Positions 1 to 11,089 of a stretch of 64,000 nt of DNA are shown one piece after another; the first letter of the stretch is position 1, and each line of letters opens with the position of its first letter. The stretch lies in assembly GCA_037783415.1 (NCBI GenBank), contig JAZGTN010000162.1, positions 2,542,001 to 2,606,000 on the forward strand, given 5' to 3'. Below the pieces are notes generated by a model. The model had not been told where the DNA came from. It saw nothing but the letters and a program-made list of their open reading frames with translations, and did no database searches. The stretch comes from Leptasterias polaris (taxonomy: Eukaryota; Echinodermata; Asteroidea; Forcipulatida; Asteriidae). The position numbers and the translations under genes are program-made.

Positions 1-204
1 AGATTTAAGTGAGATTGTCGGCGAGGACCGGTGATCGAACGAGTCTGTTTCACAATATTGGTACTGTCAGCCTCAAATATAAATCAAAATTCACATTTCC
101 CTTAAGTACACACTCAATGTTGGAGTATGATGGGTTGATGAAGCTGTCAAGTAGAAATGCATTAATTAGGGGTTCGTATGGTGTTCCACGTGCCACTCCT
201 TTCC

Positions 205-958
205 GACGCCTTTTCAATTTTGTCCGTCGCCTTTTCAATTTTGTCCGTCGCCTTTTCAATTTTGTCCGTCGCCTTTTCAATTTTGTCCGTCGCCTTTTCA
301 ATTTTGTCCGTCGCCTTTTCAATTTTGTCCGTCGCCTTTTCAATTTGGTCCGTCGCCTTTTCAATTTTGTCTGTCGCCTTTTCAATTTGGTCCGTCGCCT
401 TTTCAATTTGGTCCGTCGCCTTTTCAATTTGGTCCGTCGCCTTTTCAATTTGGTCCGTCGCCTTTTCAATTTGGTCCGTCGCCTTTTCAATTTTGTCCGT
501 CGCCTTTTCAATTTGGTCCGTCGCCTTTTCAATTTGGTCCGTCGCCTTTTCAATTTGGTCCGTCGCCTTTTCAATTTGGTCCGTCGCCTTTTCAATTTGG
601 TCCGTCGCCTTTTCAATTTTGTCCCTCGCCTTTTCAATTTTGTCCCTCGCCTTTTCAATTTTGTCCCTCGCCTTTTCAATTTTGTCCCTCGCCTTTTCAA
701 TTTTGTCCCTCGCCTTTTCAATTTTGTCCCTCGCCTTTTCAATTTTGTCCCTCGCCTTTTCAATTTTGTCCCTCGCCTTTTCAATTTTGTCCCTCGCCTT
801 TTCAATTTTGTCCCTCGCCTTTTCAATTTTGTCCCTCGCCTTTTCAATTTTGTCCCTCGCCTTTTCAATTTTGTCCCTCGCCTTTTCAATTTTTTCCTTC
901 GCCTTTTCAATTTTTTGCTTCGCCTTTTCAATTTTTTCCTTCGCCTTTTCAATTTTTC
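205..958. repeat. 21-bp minisatellite, about 36 units
   Basis: A 21-bp unit (CGCCTTTTCAATTTTGTCCG plus T) is repeated head to tail about 36 times. Variants are grouped in blocks: TTTTGTCCGT units first, then TTTGGTCCGT, then TTTTGTCCCT, and degenerate TTTTTTCCTT units at the right end. The unit is a multiple of three and holds few stop codons, so several frames on both strands stay open across the array. I take these frames to be artefacts of the repeat and not proteins. Confidence 0.97.
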
Positions 959-1703
959 CATCGTGGGTCCACGTGACTACCATGTGACTATCCATCAAAG
1001 TACTCGGCATTATCCTGATTTATTCCAGTTGATTCCAGTACATTAGCATTAAGTGCATTGGTTGATTATGATGGATTCAGTAGGCCTACAGTTGCAATTG
1101 ATTGATTTTGGCGGATTTGTATGGTTTCTAGCAAAAACACCTAGGGAGTTGGGTCTAATTAGAGGAGAAACTTTAAAAAATATATATAATCCTGGTGGAT
1201 ATTTGAAGAAAAAAAACCCTGTCCTATCAGTGTGAATGTTTATTACAATGCTTTACATTAATTATCATATTTAGTTGAAATGTTCACTGATGAAATATTT
1301 ATGCTTACAAATGTATAAATGTGGGCATTATACTTACAATAAAAAGGACCATTTAAAATTGTTCAGCTAAAATAACAAATATAATGTAACAGTAACAGAA
1401 CAGTTTTCTACCATAAACTGTTAACTTTATGACCAAGTACTGGTTGTATAGTTTAATAATACCTGATACATGTACATGCATGGAGGAAGTGGTGCCAGTT
1501 TTAATCATATTTGACACCATAAATTTTCTTTATTTTTGTTTTCAAAGGAAAAGATGTAGATTCAGCATGATAGTCTAGGTTGTGTTGGATAATGTGAGAC
1601 AACTACACTGTACATACTTCCTTGCCTTAATAAAAGCACAAATGTGAGGTTCATCCTCCAAAATGTAATAATGCGTACACAACAGTAACATATTAAATCA
1701 CCA
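959..1703. other. No recognisable feature
   Basis: AT-rich sequence with short ORFs only. I recognise no gene, RNA or repeat here. Confidence 0.6.
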
Positions 1704-1848
1704 GGGGCTGATTTTACAAAGAGTTCAGATTGATCTTTACTGTGTATTATTAATCTTAATTGATAAGCAATGTGTGATGTCACAATACAAATCACTATGG
1801 CAAATAACTTCAGATAAATCTTAGTAAGTCCTTTGTGAAATCGACCCC
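1704..1848. mobile_element. Short MITE, copy 1 (TTTCACAAAG-ended family)
   Basis: The ends are inverted repeats: GGGGCTGATTTTACAAAG on the left and, on the opposite strand at the right, GGGGTCGATTTCACAAAG. The interior shares the string TCACAATACAAATCACTATGG (read across 1780-1800) with the related copy at 6911-7063, where it lies in reverse orientation. It has no coding capacity and is about 145 bp, a non-autonomous DNA transposon. Confidence 0.7.
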
Positions 1849-1854
1849 AGGCCT

Positions 1855-1902
1855 TATAGTAATAACATTATTTGAATACATTCAAATAATGTTATTACTA
1901 TA
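1855..1902. repeat. Perfect 23-bp palindrome with 2-nt loop
   Basis: Positions 1855-1877 and 1880-1902 are exact reverse complements separated by AC. The sequence is AT-rich and would extrude as a cruciform or hairpin. It directly follows the MITE at 1704-1848. Confidence 0.95.
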
Positions 1903-2340
1903 CTATAACTTCTATTACATTAACTGTCAACTTTTACGGCACGCTCCGCCATTACGCACAAACGACAGCAAAATACTAGTTTATGGGTTACTACGTACAC
2001 ACACACGCGGGTGTCGGTCGACGGGTACGGCGACAAGTTCCATTCATATTCCCCACACACGATTCCATGTGGAGCCACAGTACAATAATAGAGATCAGTG
2101 GTTCACAAACGCGGCAGTTCAGGTACTAGACTCATCACGTGATTTTTTTCTTGCAAAGAATTATGCAAATTTCTACGTCACAGCGGAATGTCCCTGGAAT
2201 TTTCCAGGCAGTTTGACGAGATTCCCAAGACGTTCCTGTGATAGCGGTTCGTGGGTGATAGCGGGTTCGTGGAATGATAGCGCCCTCTATTGGCGGCAAT
2301 TTGTAATGGGGCGGATCGTGGAAATACAGAACAGGGACGT
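1903..2340. other. Unrecognised sequence with a 173-codon ORF
   Basis: An ORF on the plus strand (1835-2356) crosses this area. Its product shows no domain I recognise and begins inside the palindrome, so I do not call it a gene. Confidence 0.4.
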
Positions 2341-2443
2341 CTTGCACCAAGACTAGGGATCTGCCGGCACCAAGGACAGAGGAGGATCCGCCGGCACCAA
2401 GGACAGCGGAGGATCCGCCGGCACCACGGACAGGGGATCCGCC
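2341..2443. repeat. 27-bp GC-rich tandem repeat, about 3.5 units
   Basis: Units of about 27 bp of the form CGCCGGCACCAAGGACAGNGGAGGATC are repeated between 2362 and 2443, with a decayed partial unit before them. The last unit is shortened. The GC content is clearly above that of the surroundings. Confidence 0.85.
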
Positions 2444-2765
2444 AGGGGAAGCACCGAACAGAATATGTCAAGTGTTCGACTGCATGGCCTGAGTCATCGG
2501 CTGAAGACACTGAAGCTAGAAGAGCACATCATTAACAATGACTGGAGAGAAGTCTCTTGGATGGACATTGTTTTGTTGTTGTTAAATAAAGAAATGCGGT
2601 TGTGGGTCTCACCGCCGATTGTTGTATCTTTGGTGGATTCTGGGTCACCAAATTGGGGACCAGAATCAACATTGATCATCATTCCCGGGGAAACTCCAAC
2701 CAGTTACAAGTAAAACCTGTTGAACTATGTTAATCACCTGCCTATCCAGGAGTATAGGCTAAACT
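2444..2765. other. Probable 3' internal remnant of an LTR element
   Basis: This stretch leads into a polypurine tract and an LTR, so it should be the 3' internal part of that element. Several short ORFs cross it (for example 2465-2713, 82 codons) but none carries a domain I recognise. Confidence 0.35.
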
Positions 2766-2778
2766 AAGGAGGGAGTGA
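2766..2778 (+). other. Polypurine tract of the truncated LTR element
   Basis: The purine run AAGGAGGGAG lies 3 bases before the LTR start TGTAACGG. This is the expected position of the plus-strand primer for reverse transcription, so the LTR at 2779 is a 3' LTR and not a solo LTR. Confidence 0.65.
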
Positions 2779-3122
2779 TGTAACGGACATTGCAACCGCC
2801 GGACAAACCGCCGGCGTGAGAACGCTCTCTCTCCAGAGATTGGACCGGAAGTATGGACTATAAATAGACAGTTGTGTTCGCGCCGGCGGGAAAACGTTGG
2901 CCAGGAGCCAAGATAACTGACTCTTTGCATTGTGTAATTGTGCATGATAAGTTGTGTTAGACAGACCAGATGTTGAGTTCAGTGAGTGAGCATGAACAAG
3001 TTGTCGTTCTTGGAAGATAAATAAATTGGTGTGTTTCACATTTAACCGAATTTGAGTTTCCGTTTGTTTTCTGTCTGCGTTTGGCTGCAGAGCAAACAAG
3101 GACCCGTTGGCAGTACGTTACA
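2779..3122 (+). repeat. 3' LTR of a truncated LTR retrotransposon
   Basis: The 344-bp segment begins TGTAACGG and ends CGTTACA, giving the inverted termini TGTAAC/GTTACA that the complete Ty3/gypsy element at 43243 also has. It contains TATAAATA (2859-2866) and AATAAA (3020-3025), in the order expected for U3 promoter and polyadenylation signal. A polypurine tract precedes it. No matching 5' LTR is found in the window, so the body is deleted or lies outside. The family is different from the 43-kb element, because only the termini match. Confidence 0.72.
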
Positions 3123-3952
3123 GTACATTCCAAACTTTGTTTCGCAAATAAAGTATAATAACGCCTCACTGCACAATTTCTTTCTTTCTTTGATTTCTTT
3201 CTTTTCCCGCATTGGGTCCATACATTGGGTCTGACACATCTATGATGACAGTTTTTAAAACTTTTGTCTTGACCCGGACAATTTTTAAAATGTATATATG
3301 TACTTTTGTCCGAAGATTTAAAATAAATAAATAAATAAATACAGGCAGGGGGAAATTCATAAGCATCACATATTCAGGGGGAATCAGATAATAATCTGAG
3401 TGAAATGGAAAATGAGATTTAAAATAGTTCAACTTGGTTAATTTGTACAATAACAAATTACAACTGCAGTACACTCTTTAGACTAAATTTCAGAGTAGAA
3501 GTTACAGAAACAGTAAGCGGTCAAAAAATATACATAAACTAATGTTGCAAATTGTTGTAATGAAAGTCGAATAGTGCCAAGGAAAAGAGGTGAACTTTCT
3601 TTTTGACAAGCCCGTGAAAATGTGTTGGTAACCTGTATCTGGTGACCGCCACATAATTATCTGTCGGCCGCCACCTATACTATCACGCAGCTGCCACATA
3701 AAATTATAGAAAAATTAGAATTGGGGTTAACAAGTATTGGCGTTAGATGTCATCAATCGTCAATTAACACTAATTACATGCGTTACACCAAGCCCTCAAA
3801 AGTAACAAACGGGTAGTACAGATATGTATACGTGGTGGCCACCAGATGTTGCAGCCGTATATAACAGGCATAACAATTTTTAAAAATCAAAACAAATGGC
3901 CAAAATAAACAAATGTCAAAAAATAGTTCCCATTTGATATACGGTACCTAAG
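3123..3952. other. No gene; short AAAT microsatellite
   Basis: AT-rich sequence with a small (AAAT)n run at about 3319-3343. I recognise nothing else. Confidence 0.6.
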
Positions 3953-4365
3953 TACGGAGCTCTGGAAGTGCCATTTAACATATTGAGATCCTGAGATTTT
4001 ACTGGAAGATGATGACGTCATAAAAGTAAGATGACGACATCCTGAGATGATTTATCTCGGGATGACAAAATCCTGAAGTAAGATGTCGTCATCCCGATAT
4101 AGCTCGTTTAAGGATGTCGACATCATGAAAGTAAGATGTCAACTTCCCGAGATTCCCGGGGTTATTGGGAAGACTACATCTTCCTTTCAGGATGCCATCA
4201 TCCCAAAGATAAAATCTATCTGGAAGACGACATTCTACTTTCAATATGCCGTCATCCCAAAATAAATCATCTCTGGATGTCGTCATCTTACGTTGATGAT
4301 GTCATATTCTGCAGTAAATTACCCCAGGGTCTCAACACGTTGGATGGCACTTGAAGAGCTCCGTA
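3953..4365. mobile_element. Foldback MITE, TACGGAGCTC family, copy 1 (413 bp)
   Basis: It starts TACGGAGCTCTGGAAGTGCC and ends in the reverse complement of nearly the same sequence (GGCACTTGAAGAGCTCCGTA). The inverted match continues inwards with mismatches (TTGAGATCCTGAG). The interior is a chain of decayed subunits resembling GATGTCGACATCCTGAGATAA in alternating orientation. It is related to the 1-kb element at 26391-27398. I find no convincing target duplication. Confidence 0.75.
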
Positions 4366-5029
4366 CTCCGGCTTCTACGTTAGTTTATGTAGATTGCGAG
4401 TAAAAGAAGGGGAGTTGATGGCAGTGAATCTGTGGAGGGAACCTACACAAGTACCATGCACTGTAATCCGTAGATGTTCGTGTGATAACCCACACGCGAT
4501 CAGGTTGGGAATGAAACAAGAAGCTAAGTCAAGTCAAGATCCTAGATTCCAAAATCACTCAGGACTCCCCTTCACACTCGGCGCTAGGCCAATCGAATGG
4601 TTCAGTTTGCCATTGAACGAATTCCTAATGCGTTTGCAATGTTTAAGTATCCGTTCTGAAAAACATGTCCCCCAACGTGTACGTAATTTGTAACGAAGTA
4701 CCAAAACGTCAACCCCTACGCCATATTGAAGCATTTAATAAGCATCGATTTTGATTTCCTGCATACAATGCCTTCGTTGACCAGCTAACTACGATTACTT
4801 AATCAAGAGAATCCCTTCATTGCCTGTGTCAATTTTGGGGTCTAAACTATACACTGGGGCTCTTTTAAAGACATTAAGACTGGGTTGAACACCTTTGTAT
4901 CATTTATTGAATTATTACAATATGAACATATTATTTAGGTTTCTTGATGGGTAAGGGTCACGTGAGACTGCTGCTCCGCGAGACAACTGCTCTCGCGACT
5001 ACGGTCCCATTTAACGACTTGTACAGTTG
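4366..5029. other. No recognisable feature
   Basis: It contains an ORF of 99 codons on the plus strand (4394-4693) without recognisable similarity. Nothing else can be supported. Confidence 0.5.
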
Positions 5030-5037
5030 AACCATAG

Positions 5038-5265
5038 TAGTCTTGATTGGCGACGCTGTTTTTGCACTAGCCACCATTAGAGGGCGCTACATTGACTGTT
5101 TGGGAGGCTGACTCAGAAGGACTGGGCAAGTCTATAAATCTGGTTCGTTTTGATCCAGATGTTCGTGTAATACAGATATCTCTTCTCCAGTAATTCGTGT
5201 TGCGGACAGTTCGTGTTGCGATATCGCACCACTTTAAACAAAATGAACGTCGCCAATCAAGACTA
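5038..5265. mobile_element. 228-bp MITE with 18-bp perfect TIRs and 8-bp TSD
   Basis: The terminal inverted repeat TAGTCTTGATTGGCGACG is perfect at both ends. The flanks carry the direct duplication AACCATAG (5030-5037 and 5266-5273). An 8-bp duplication is typical of hAT-type transposition. The element has no ORF and needs a transposase in trans. Confidence 0.85.
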
Positions 5266-5273
5266 AACCATAG

Positions 5274-6910
5274 AGGAGGACAGTCCTTTCTCTATGGTTG
5301 AACATGTTCACTTATGCACATTTTTCGTAGTACATTATAACGGTTGGCGTGGTGGCCAAAGGAATGCCTGGATTTTATCTGAGGGTGGTATTTTCAAATA
5401 CTGTGAACACACTGAATTTTAAGACTGAGAGAATTTGCAATTTAGTTTCGTGCTGTAACTGCTTCAGTTTTTAATAGTTTTATCCATAATAGATACTTAG
5501 CATCGACATTTATAATATTTGTTATAATAACTGTCTAAGATGTGTCCCTTGCCTCCACAAAAACATTATACATACGGTAAATGTCTGCTCAGTCCGTCAA
5601 CCGATACGGAACCGATACGGTTATTTTTTGTTTGTTTATTTCCATATATCACAACAAGACAATGTGTCAATACAAGAATTTGATACAAGTGGTGACAATG
5701 GAGGGCATTGACTGTACGAATAATAACAATCTTGTTCATAAATTTAGGACCACTAGTACATGTACACTTGTTGAGTCGGAGACCGTCCATTGCCATCGAG
5801 GCCTCCATTTTTAAATGCGCAATAGGTCAGCCAGCCACAAAAATATCCAGATTGCAATTTTTTAAAAGGTTTTGTCTACAGCACCCACATATTTTTTTCC
5901 GACATTTAACCTTCGATCATGACAGGGAGGCACGAGTGGCCCGGTTGGCAGAGCCAAATCGAGCCCAGGGCGAGCCAAATCGAGCCTGGGGGCCAAATTA
6001 GTCTACTAAAATAAACTATTAATTTTATAACCAGACAATGTATTTGCTTTTACACTATATACTTCAACTAGTCTAATAAAGATTAGTAAATGGCACATCA
6101 GGTGTGCTGAAAGATGTTTGCAATTGCGTAAAGAGAAATGCAAACAGAAACTTAATTTGCCAGAAATGCCCTAGTCTTGGTTCAATACGCTCTCGTTGTT
6201 AGCTATAGCTCTACTTCTGTTGCTTATTTCCCTTGTCAATCAAGACATTAATACAGGAGGGTCTTGAACCAAGACTGAAGTGCCTCTCTCCACTGAAAAC
6301 AAAGTTAATTCCTTGTGCCCCGTTTACCCTAGTTTCGATGCTGGGTGCAACCCCCTCCCAGCATGAAGATTCCCACCAACATAACTTTTCTAAAATAATA
6401 AAGTTACTATTACAGGTAATCTACATAGTAGGGAATACCAGTCTGTTTTATATTGATTAAAATAAAATACGATCCAGGGTAATCCAATTCAAAGGGCAAT
6501 GCAACAACAGATCCCTAATCATGCCCAACATCTTGGTCATGTTTACTGTATCAAATAACATTAACGGATGCTAATGTCCATCGAAAAAAACTATTAATAA
6601 TAATAATAAAAACAAAAATTGAACCAGACTATACATTTCTTGCTGCCTCGGTTTGGTTATAATGATTTGGATGGAGAAAATCAAGATGGCTGCACTATGA
6701 CTTAAGGCCTAAGTTAACTGGTCTGCAGGTTTAGGAAGCGTTTAAAATGTCAAGAAAATGTAAAGCAGTCACCGAAGGAAGAACGAAATAGTCCACACTG
6801 TGTCTAAGACTGTTGTTTTGTAATTCTGGTGATGCACATAGTCCCCTGTAAACCTCCCAAGTTGTAACGTCTGGGAGAACCCGGGTCTTTAGAGTAAGGG
6901 GGAACTGAGC
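5274..6910. other. No gene; one small inverted repeat
   Basis: The only structure I see is the inverted pair AGTCTTGGTTCAA (6174-6186) and TTGAACCAAGACT (6262-6274), perhaps a 100-bp MITE without visible target duplication. A short GC-rich direct repeat (GAGCCAAATCGAGCC) occurs near 5950-5990. Confidence 0.5.
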
Positions 6911-7063
6911 CCAGGTCTCGATTTCACAAAGCACTAAGATTCATCTTAAGATGAGTTGTCAGTGTTTCCATAGTAATTTGTATTGTGACATCAAACTTTG
7001 CTTAGCAATTAGGATCGATTTGCACTTAAAATCAATCTTAACTCTTTGTGAAATCAAGCCCAT
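6911..7063. mobile_element. Short MITE, copy 2 (TTTCACAAAG-ended family)
   Basis: Inverted ends GGTCTCGATTTCACAAAG and CTTTGTGAAATCAAGCCC surround a core related, in opposite orientation, to 1704-1848. The length is about 153 bp and there is no ORF. Confidence 0.7.
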
Positions 7064-7905
7064 GCCTGCAAGCTACTTTCAGAAATAATTGTATTTATAT
7101 CTCATATCTCATCCCCGATAAAGAGGAACTAAAGAGAATTAACTAAAGTCAAACTTTAAAAAAATGTATGAAACCAAATAAAGAGTACTACATCAAATAG
7201 AACCAAATTAAGTTAAAATAACTCAAATTAAGTAAAATTAAAGTGAAATCAAGTTAGATTAACTTAAAACTAAATTGGTTTATACTAAATCAACTAAAAT
7301 TCAAACAAAATTGAATTAGCTTGAGATACAGCAACAGACGGTCCAAGAGTAAAGAACGAAGAAGACTTCTATCGAGCGATGTCAATGGAATCCGATCGAT
7401 GACGGATGACTGGAGTGTTGTTATTGACAAACTCATCCGCATAAATAGTATTTGTGTTTGCGAAGATCCTCTCAAGAACTGGCCTGCAATAAATAAATAA
7501 ACATTTATGGAAAGAATATATTATTTCCTCTGCGACTGGAATAACAAATGATTAATAATAATTGAACGTAACATCTGTCCACCAAAACTGGAAATGTTTT
7601 TGGTAATTATTTATGAAATTAAAATAATAAAATTGACTTTGCTTTGAACTCTCTGACACACTCTGATAAACTCTTAGGAGCCACCCCTGTAACGTGACTA
7701 CCCTTGATCGCACGATCCACCCTGCCTATCAGCAGGCAGTCTAACATGTCACGATTAAACCTTATGAAAATAAAACAACTTAATCCGCGAAGAAAAACCC
7801 AAAATAAGACACAAGACTTGACCTCACTTTCCAGTTACTTGTAAACAGTATTAATGTTTGTTCCCACAATTCCTGTTTACCCTGTTTTTCTGAATGCTTT
7901 CTGCT

Positions 7906-7950
<45 letters not shown>

Positions 7951-8273
7951 TCATGTATTTCCACTTGACTGCTCTTGTTACACTTGTATACATGTGTATG
8001 TGTGATTGTGATGTCATTTGGCTTTCGAGAAAGACTCTGCTAGGGTCGAAACGTCAGGCCATTAACTACTTTTTGCATTTATACCGCAGGTCCTGCTGGT
8101 TGGTATGCAGTTTGCAACTGCTAAATCTATTTTCTCAATAATAATTTTTGTTCAATACACTGCATACACTTAAATACACTTAAAATTCGTTGGTTAAATT
8201 TCTGTCATCGGTCGTTGAGCAATATTTTAGCCAACATATGTTGAAATTCGCGCGTTTTATACGTTTTTTCTTT
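7064..8273. other. No gene; low-complexity A-rich and (CT)n sequence
   Basis: 7130-7315 is a decayed A-rich repeat (variants of AACTAAA and AATTAA). A (CT)18 microsatellite occupies about 7913-7948. The segment around 8030-8110, with TCGAAACGTCAGG, looks like a piece of a dispersed repeat, but I cannot name it. Confidence 0.5.
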
Positions 8274-8518
8274 GCCCAACGTTGATTAAGAGATGTTCAA
8301 CAAGTGTTGATCTAATGTGAGTGGCGGGAAAACGTAACCTACAACAGCTGAGCAAAAAATGCGCAACAAAAAGGTTAAAATTAACCAACGTTGCGCTTGC
8401 CCAACGTTGATTAAGAGATGTTCAACGCGTGTTGATCGAATGTGAGTGGTGGGAAAACGTAACCTACAACATCTGAGCAAAATGCGCAACACATGGTTCA
8501 AATTAACCAACGTTGCGC
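8274..8518. repeat. Tandem duplication of a 125-bp unit
   Basis: GCCCAACGTTGATTAAGAGATG begins at 8274 and again at 8399. The two units agree over nearly their whole length, including ATGTGAGTGGNGGGAAAACG. Each unit begins and ends with CAACGTTG-type palindromes, which recur through 8.2-10.3 kb. Confidence 0.85.
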
Positions 8519-8567
8519 ACACTAAAACGTAAACACCATCGCAAACGTCCAGCGCAGATGATCCATC

Positions 8568-8634
8568 ATGGCGGCGACATTAACTGAGCTTCTCACGGAC
8601 TGGGGTCTGGGGGAGCTGGAAGAGACATTCGTGG
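8568..8634 (+). CDS. Candidate first coding exon with SAM-like start (weak)
   Basis: ATGGCGGCGACATTAACTG sits in a good initiation context (ATCATGG) and is open up to a consensus donor G|GTAAAT at 8635. It encodes 22 residues beginning MAATLTELLTDWGLGELEE. The LL-x-WGLxEL pattern resembles helix 1 of SAM domains, and in many invertebrate genes such a domain starts right at the N terminus. I could not find a second exon: at the next plausible acceptor (about 9049) the phase gives a stop. It could equally be a chance ORF. The host gene on the other strand ends or continues nearby, so the strand context does not help. Confidence 0.25.
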
Positions 8635-9896
8635 GTAAATATTGCAAGTTAAATCTGATTTATTGTTTTAGGCCTAGGCCTACTTATTGTTTAGTGTACT
8701 GTTAGTAATACATAGATAGATTTGCTATATCATAAGTTGTGCTTTATGAACTGAAGGGTTGACTCAGAGCAGACACGTTGAGTTGGATTAGTGCGTATAA
8801 TGTTCACAGCAGGGAACATGCACATGTAGACTCATGTGTACACATGCCATCCACGAACAGAACCTAGGTGAAAAAACCTAGTGAGAAGTGGTTTAATGTG
8901 CCATTATTAATATCATTTTAATAATCCACTCCCACTCTCTGAATTGTGTGCCTGTTTTTTTTTTTTCCAGCATAATTTTCGTTTTCAAAGATAAACCTAA
9001 TTTTCATTGGAGTAAAACTAAAAAGCAGCACTTGGTTCTCCTATGTTGCAGGTCGTTGATGTCCGATGTTCATTTAACCACAGTTGCCAAGAGAGAATTT
9101 TGGCTTTATGGTAGTTATATTGCTTGAGAAACAACAGTCTGTTGAAGGGGGAAAGGCATCATCTACACAGGAAAGACATGGATAGTAGCTTCCTTGACTT
9201 TGCAACACAACGATTTCGTCACGGGAAGTCTGAACCGATAACAGGTCTGGCAAAACCAACCGGCTCTTTTCAGAGCCAACACTGCTTTCAAGAAGAGAAT
9301 ACATAGTCTGCTCGCAATAATTTTGTGTTCGTTTTTCACCACCTGACTGTACACAAACTCTCCAGTTCTATTCAATGTATATGGCTGTTTTTTTAATAGT
9401 GTCCGTGTTTGCTGTCAAAATGCACGTTTTGTTTTTACTCAACACTTGGGGTTATGGTGCTCAACTACTAAGTAAATATAGGACACAACGTTGTTGAGTA
9501 ATGTTGCGGGGTCAAAATAATGGGTAGTCATTTGTTGGGTAAAGTTTGACACAATAGAGTTGGGTAAGAAATTTGACGCATTGTTGGGAAACCGTTTTAC
9601 ACAGAAATTGAGTAAATTACGACGCAACCCCTGCGTAGCGTTTCACCCTTCAGACGAATATGTTCCCTTTTTACCACCACAAAGAGTAAAATTGTATGCA
9701 ACAATGGGCATTATTTTCTTAGAGTGTACTCAAGACTGCCAAACTAATGGTATTCAAATTCATAAATTATTTATCAAGCCTTTTGATTAAAGTCAATTAA
9801 TAACAGTGTATATATAATTTAAACGCTGAACTACTAAAATTCCATCAACAGTTGTTTAATATAAATACTCAACTGTTGTTCGAAATAAAAAATGCT
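8635..9896. other. CAACGTTG-rich repeat-like sequence
   Basis: Short palindromic words (CAACGTTG, ACAACTGTTG, TTGTTGAGTAATG) are strongly enriched, above all between 9430 and 9730. The ends CACTGCA near 8157 and TGCAGTG near 10283 could be the termini of one decayed DNA transposon of about 2.1 kb that contains this segment, but no target duplication is visible. Confidence 0.35.
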
Positions 9897-10075
9897 TAAC
9901 AGTTGTTCAATAGAGATGCTCAATCGTTGTTCAATAGAGATGCTCAACCGTTGTTCAATAGAGATGCTCAACCGTTGTTCAATAGAGATGCTCAACCGTT
10001 GTTCAATAGAGATGCTCAACTGTTGTTCAATAGAGATGCTCAACTGTTGTTCAATAGAGATGCTCAACAGTTGCT
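9897..10075. repeat. 24-bp minisatellite, about 7 units
   Basis: The unit TTGTTCAATAGAGATGCTCA plus ACCG is repeated about seven times with few substitutions. The unit is a multiple of three, so open frames on both strands are by-products. Confidence 0.95.
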
Positions 10076-10883
10076 AATAATGCGGTAATCAACATTATGA
10101 ACAAACAAATGCCCAATTGTTGAGTAGTAGAATTAAGCAACTGTTGGTCAAATGAATCCCCAACAACTGTGTATATGGAATAGACAACAAGGTTGACTGT
10201 GCATTTATTGCGCAACAACTGCTCGATTGCATAGTTACACAACGTTGAGTAAAATGTTGAATACAAATTTACCCAACGTTTTTGCAGTGTATGACGGTCA
10301 TGTTATCATTAAACCTAGTAAGTGGTTGGACAAAAATTGTTTGTGATTCCCAAATGGGTTTTCTAAAAATACATTATTTTCAAACACCCTTGCAGTGCAT
10401 GTAGCGTTTATTCATGTCACCAAAATACCCTGTCACAAGTTTTAATACTGTTTCAATATTAATTTGCACAACTTATTTTGTATGACATCTACTCTGATCT
10501 GTTGGTAGAATTTTTTACGAAGATTTCAGAAGAAAATGTAGTTTTCCTTCGACTTGTTTTCTTGTTTTCGACAATAAGCGCGAGATTTGCAGAGTCTATT
10601 CACATATAGGCGTACCTCATTTGACTTGGAGCAACGTAACACGTTGGTGGTATACAATAACCGTTGAAATCGCTTGAAATGACGTCAGTGTAACCTCCGC
10701 AATCTAAACGAAACGAATGTTGAAATTACATCAATACGTTGATCCATCTAAACTATATAACGATATTAACAAAATTCAAATTTTTAATGAGGCCGTAAAG
10801 GAATATAATAGCCTTTCTTTCATTCTTAAAGGGTTAAAATAATGTATGAAATACTTTCAACTATTTTACTCTTAAGACTGTAA
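10076..10883. other. No gene
   Basis: The first 210 bases continue the CAACGTTG/CAACTGTTG-rich sequence and end in CCCAACG..TGCAGTG near 10290, a possible transposon terminus. The rest is AT-rich and unrecognised. Confidence 0.45.
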
Positions 10884-11089
10884 ACTAGGGTTTAGACTAA
10901 GAGCTAGGGTTTTGGGCTGATGGCTATTGGGTTTGGGGTGTATGCTAGGGTTTGGGCCGACGGCTAGGGTTTGGGCCGACGGCTAGGGTTTGGGCCGATG
11001 GCTAGGGTTTTGGCCGATGGCTAGGGTTTGGGTGTAGGCTGTGGGTTTTTGCTGAGGGCTAGGGTTTTGGCTGCGAGGGCTAGGGTTTC
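10884..11089. repeat. Decayed minisatellite, CTAGGGTTTGGGCCGATGG unit
   Basis: About ten units of 17-22 bp share GGCTAGGGTTTGGGCCGA. The word TAGGGTTT recalls telomere repeats, but the spacing and the inserted GGCCGA show that it is an interstitial minisatellite. Confidence 0.85.

Noticed and set aside
9..1046. Four overlapping ORFs of 269-345 codons on both strands
   Set aside because: They are created by the 21-bp repeat, whose unit length is a multiple of three and holds few stops.
1835..2356. 173-codon ORF
   Set aside because: Starts within a perfect palindrome, no known domain, no splice or promoter context.
10884..11089. Interstitial telomere repeat
   Set aside because: The TAGGGTTT word is always interrupted by GGCCGA-type sequence; no run of perfect TTAGGG units.
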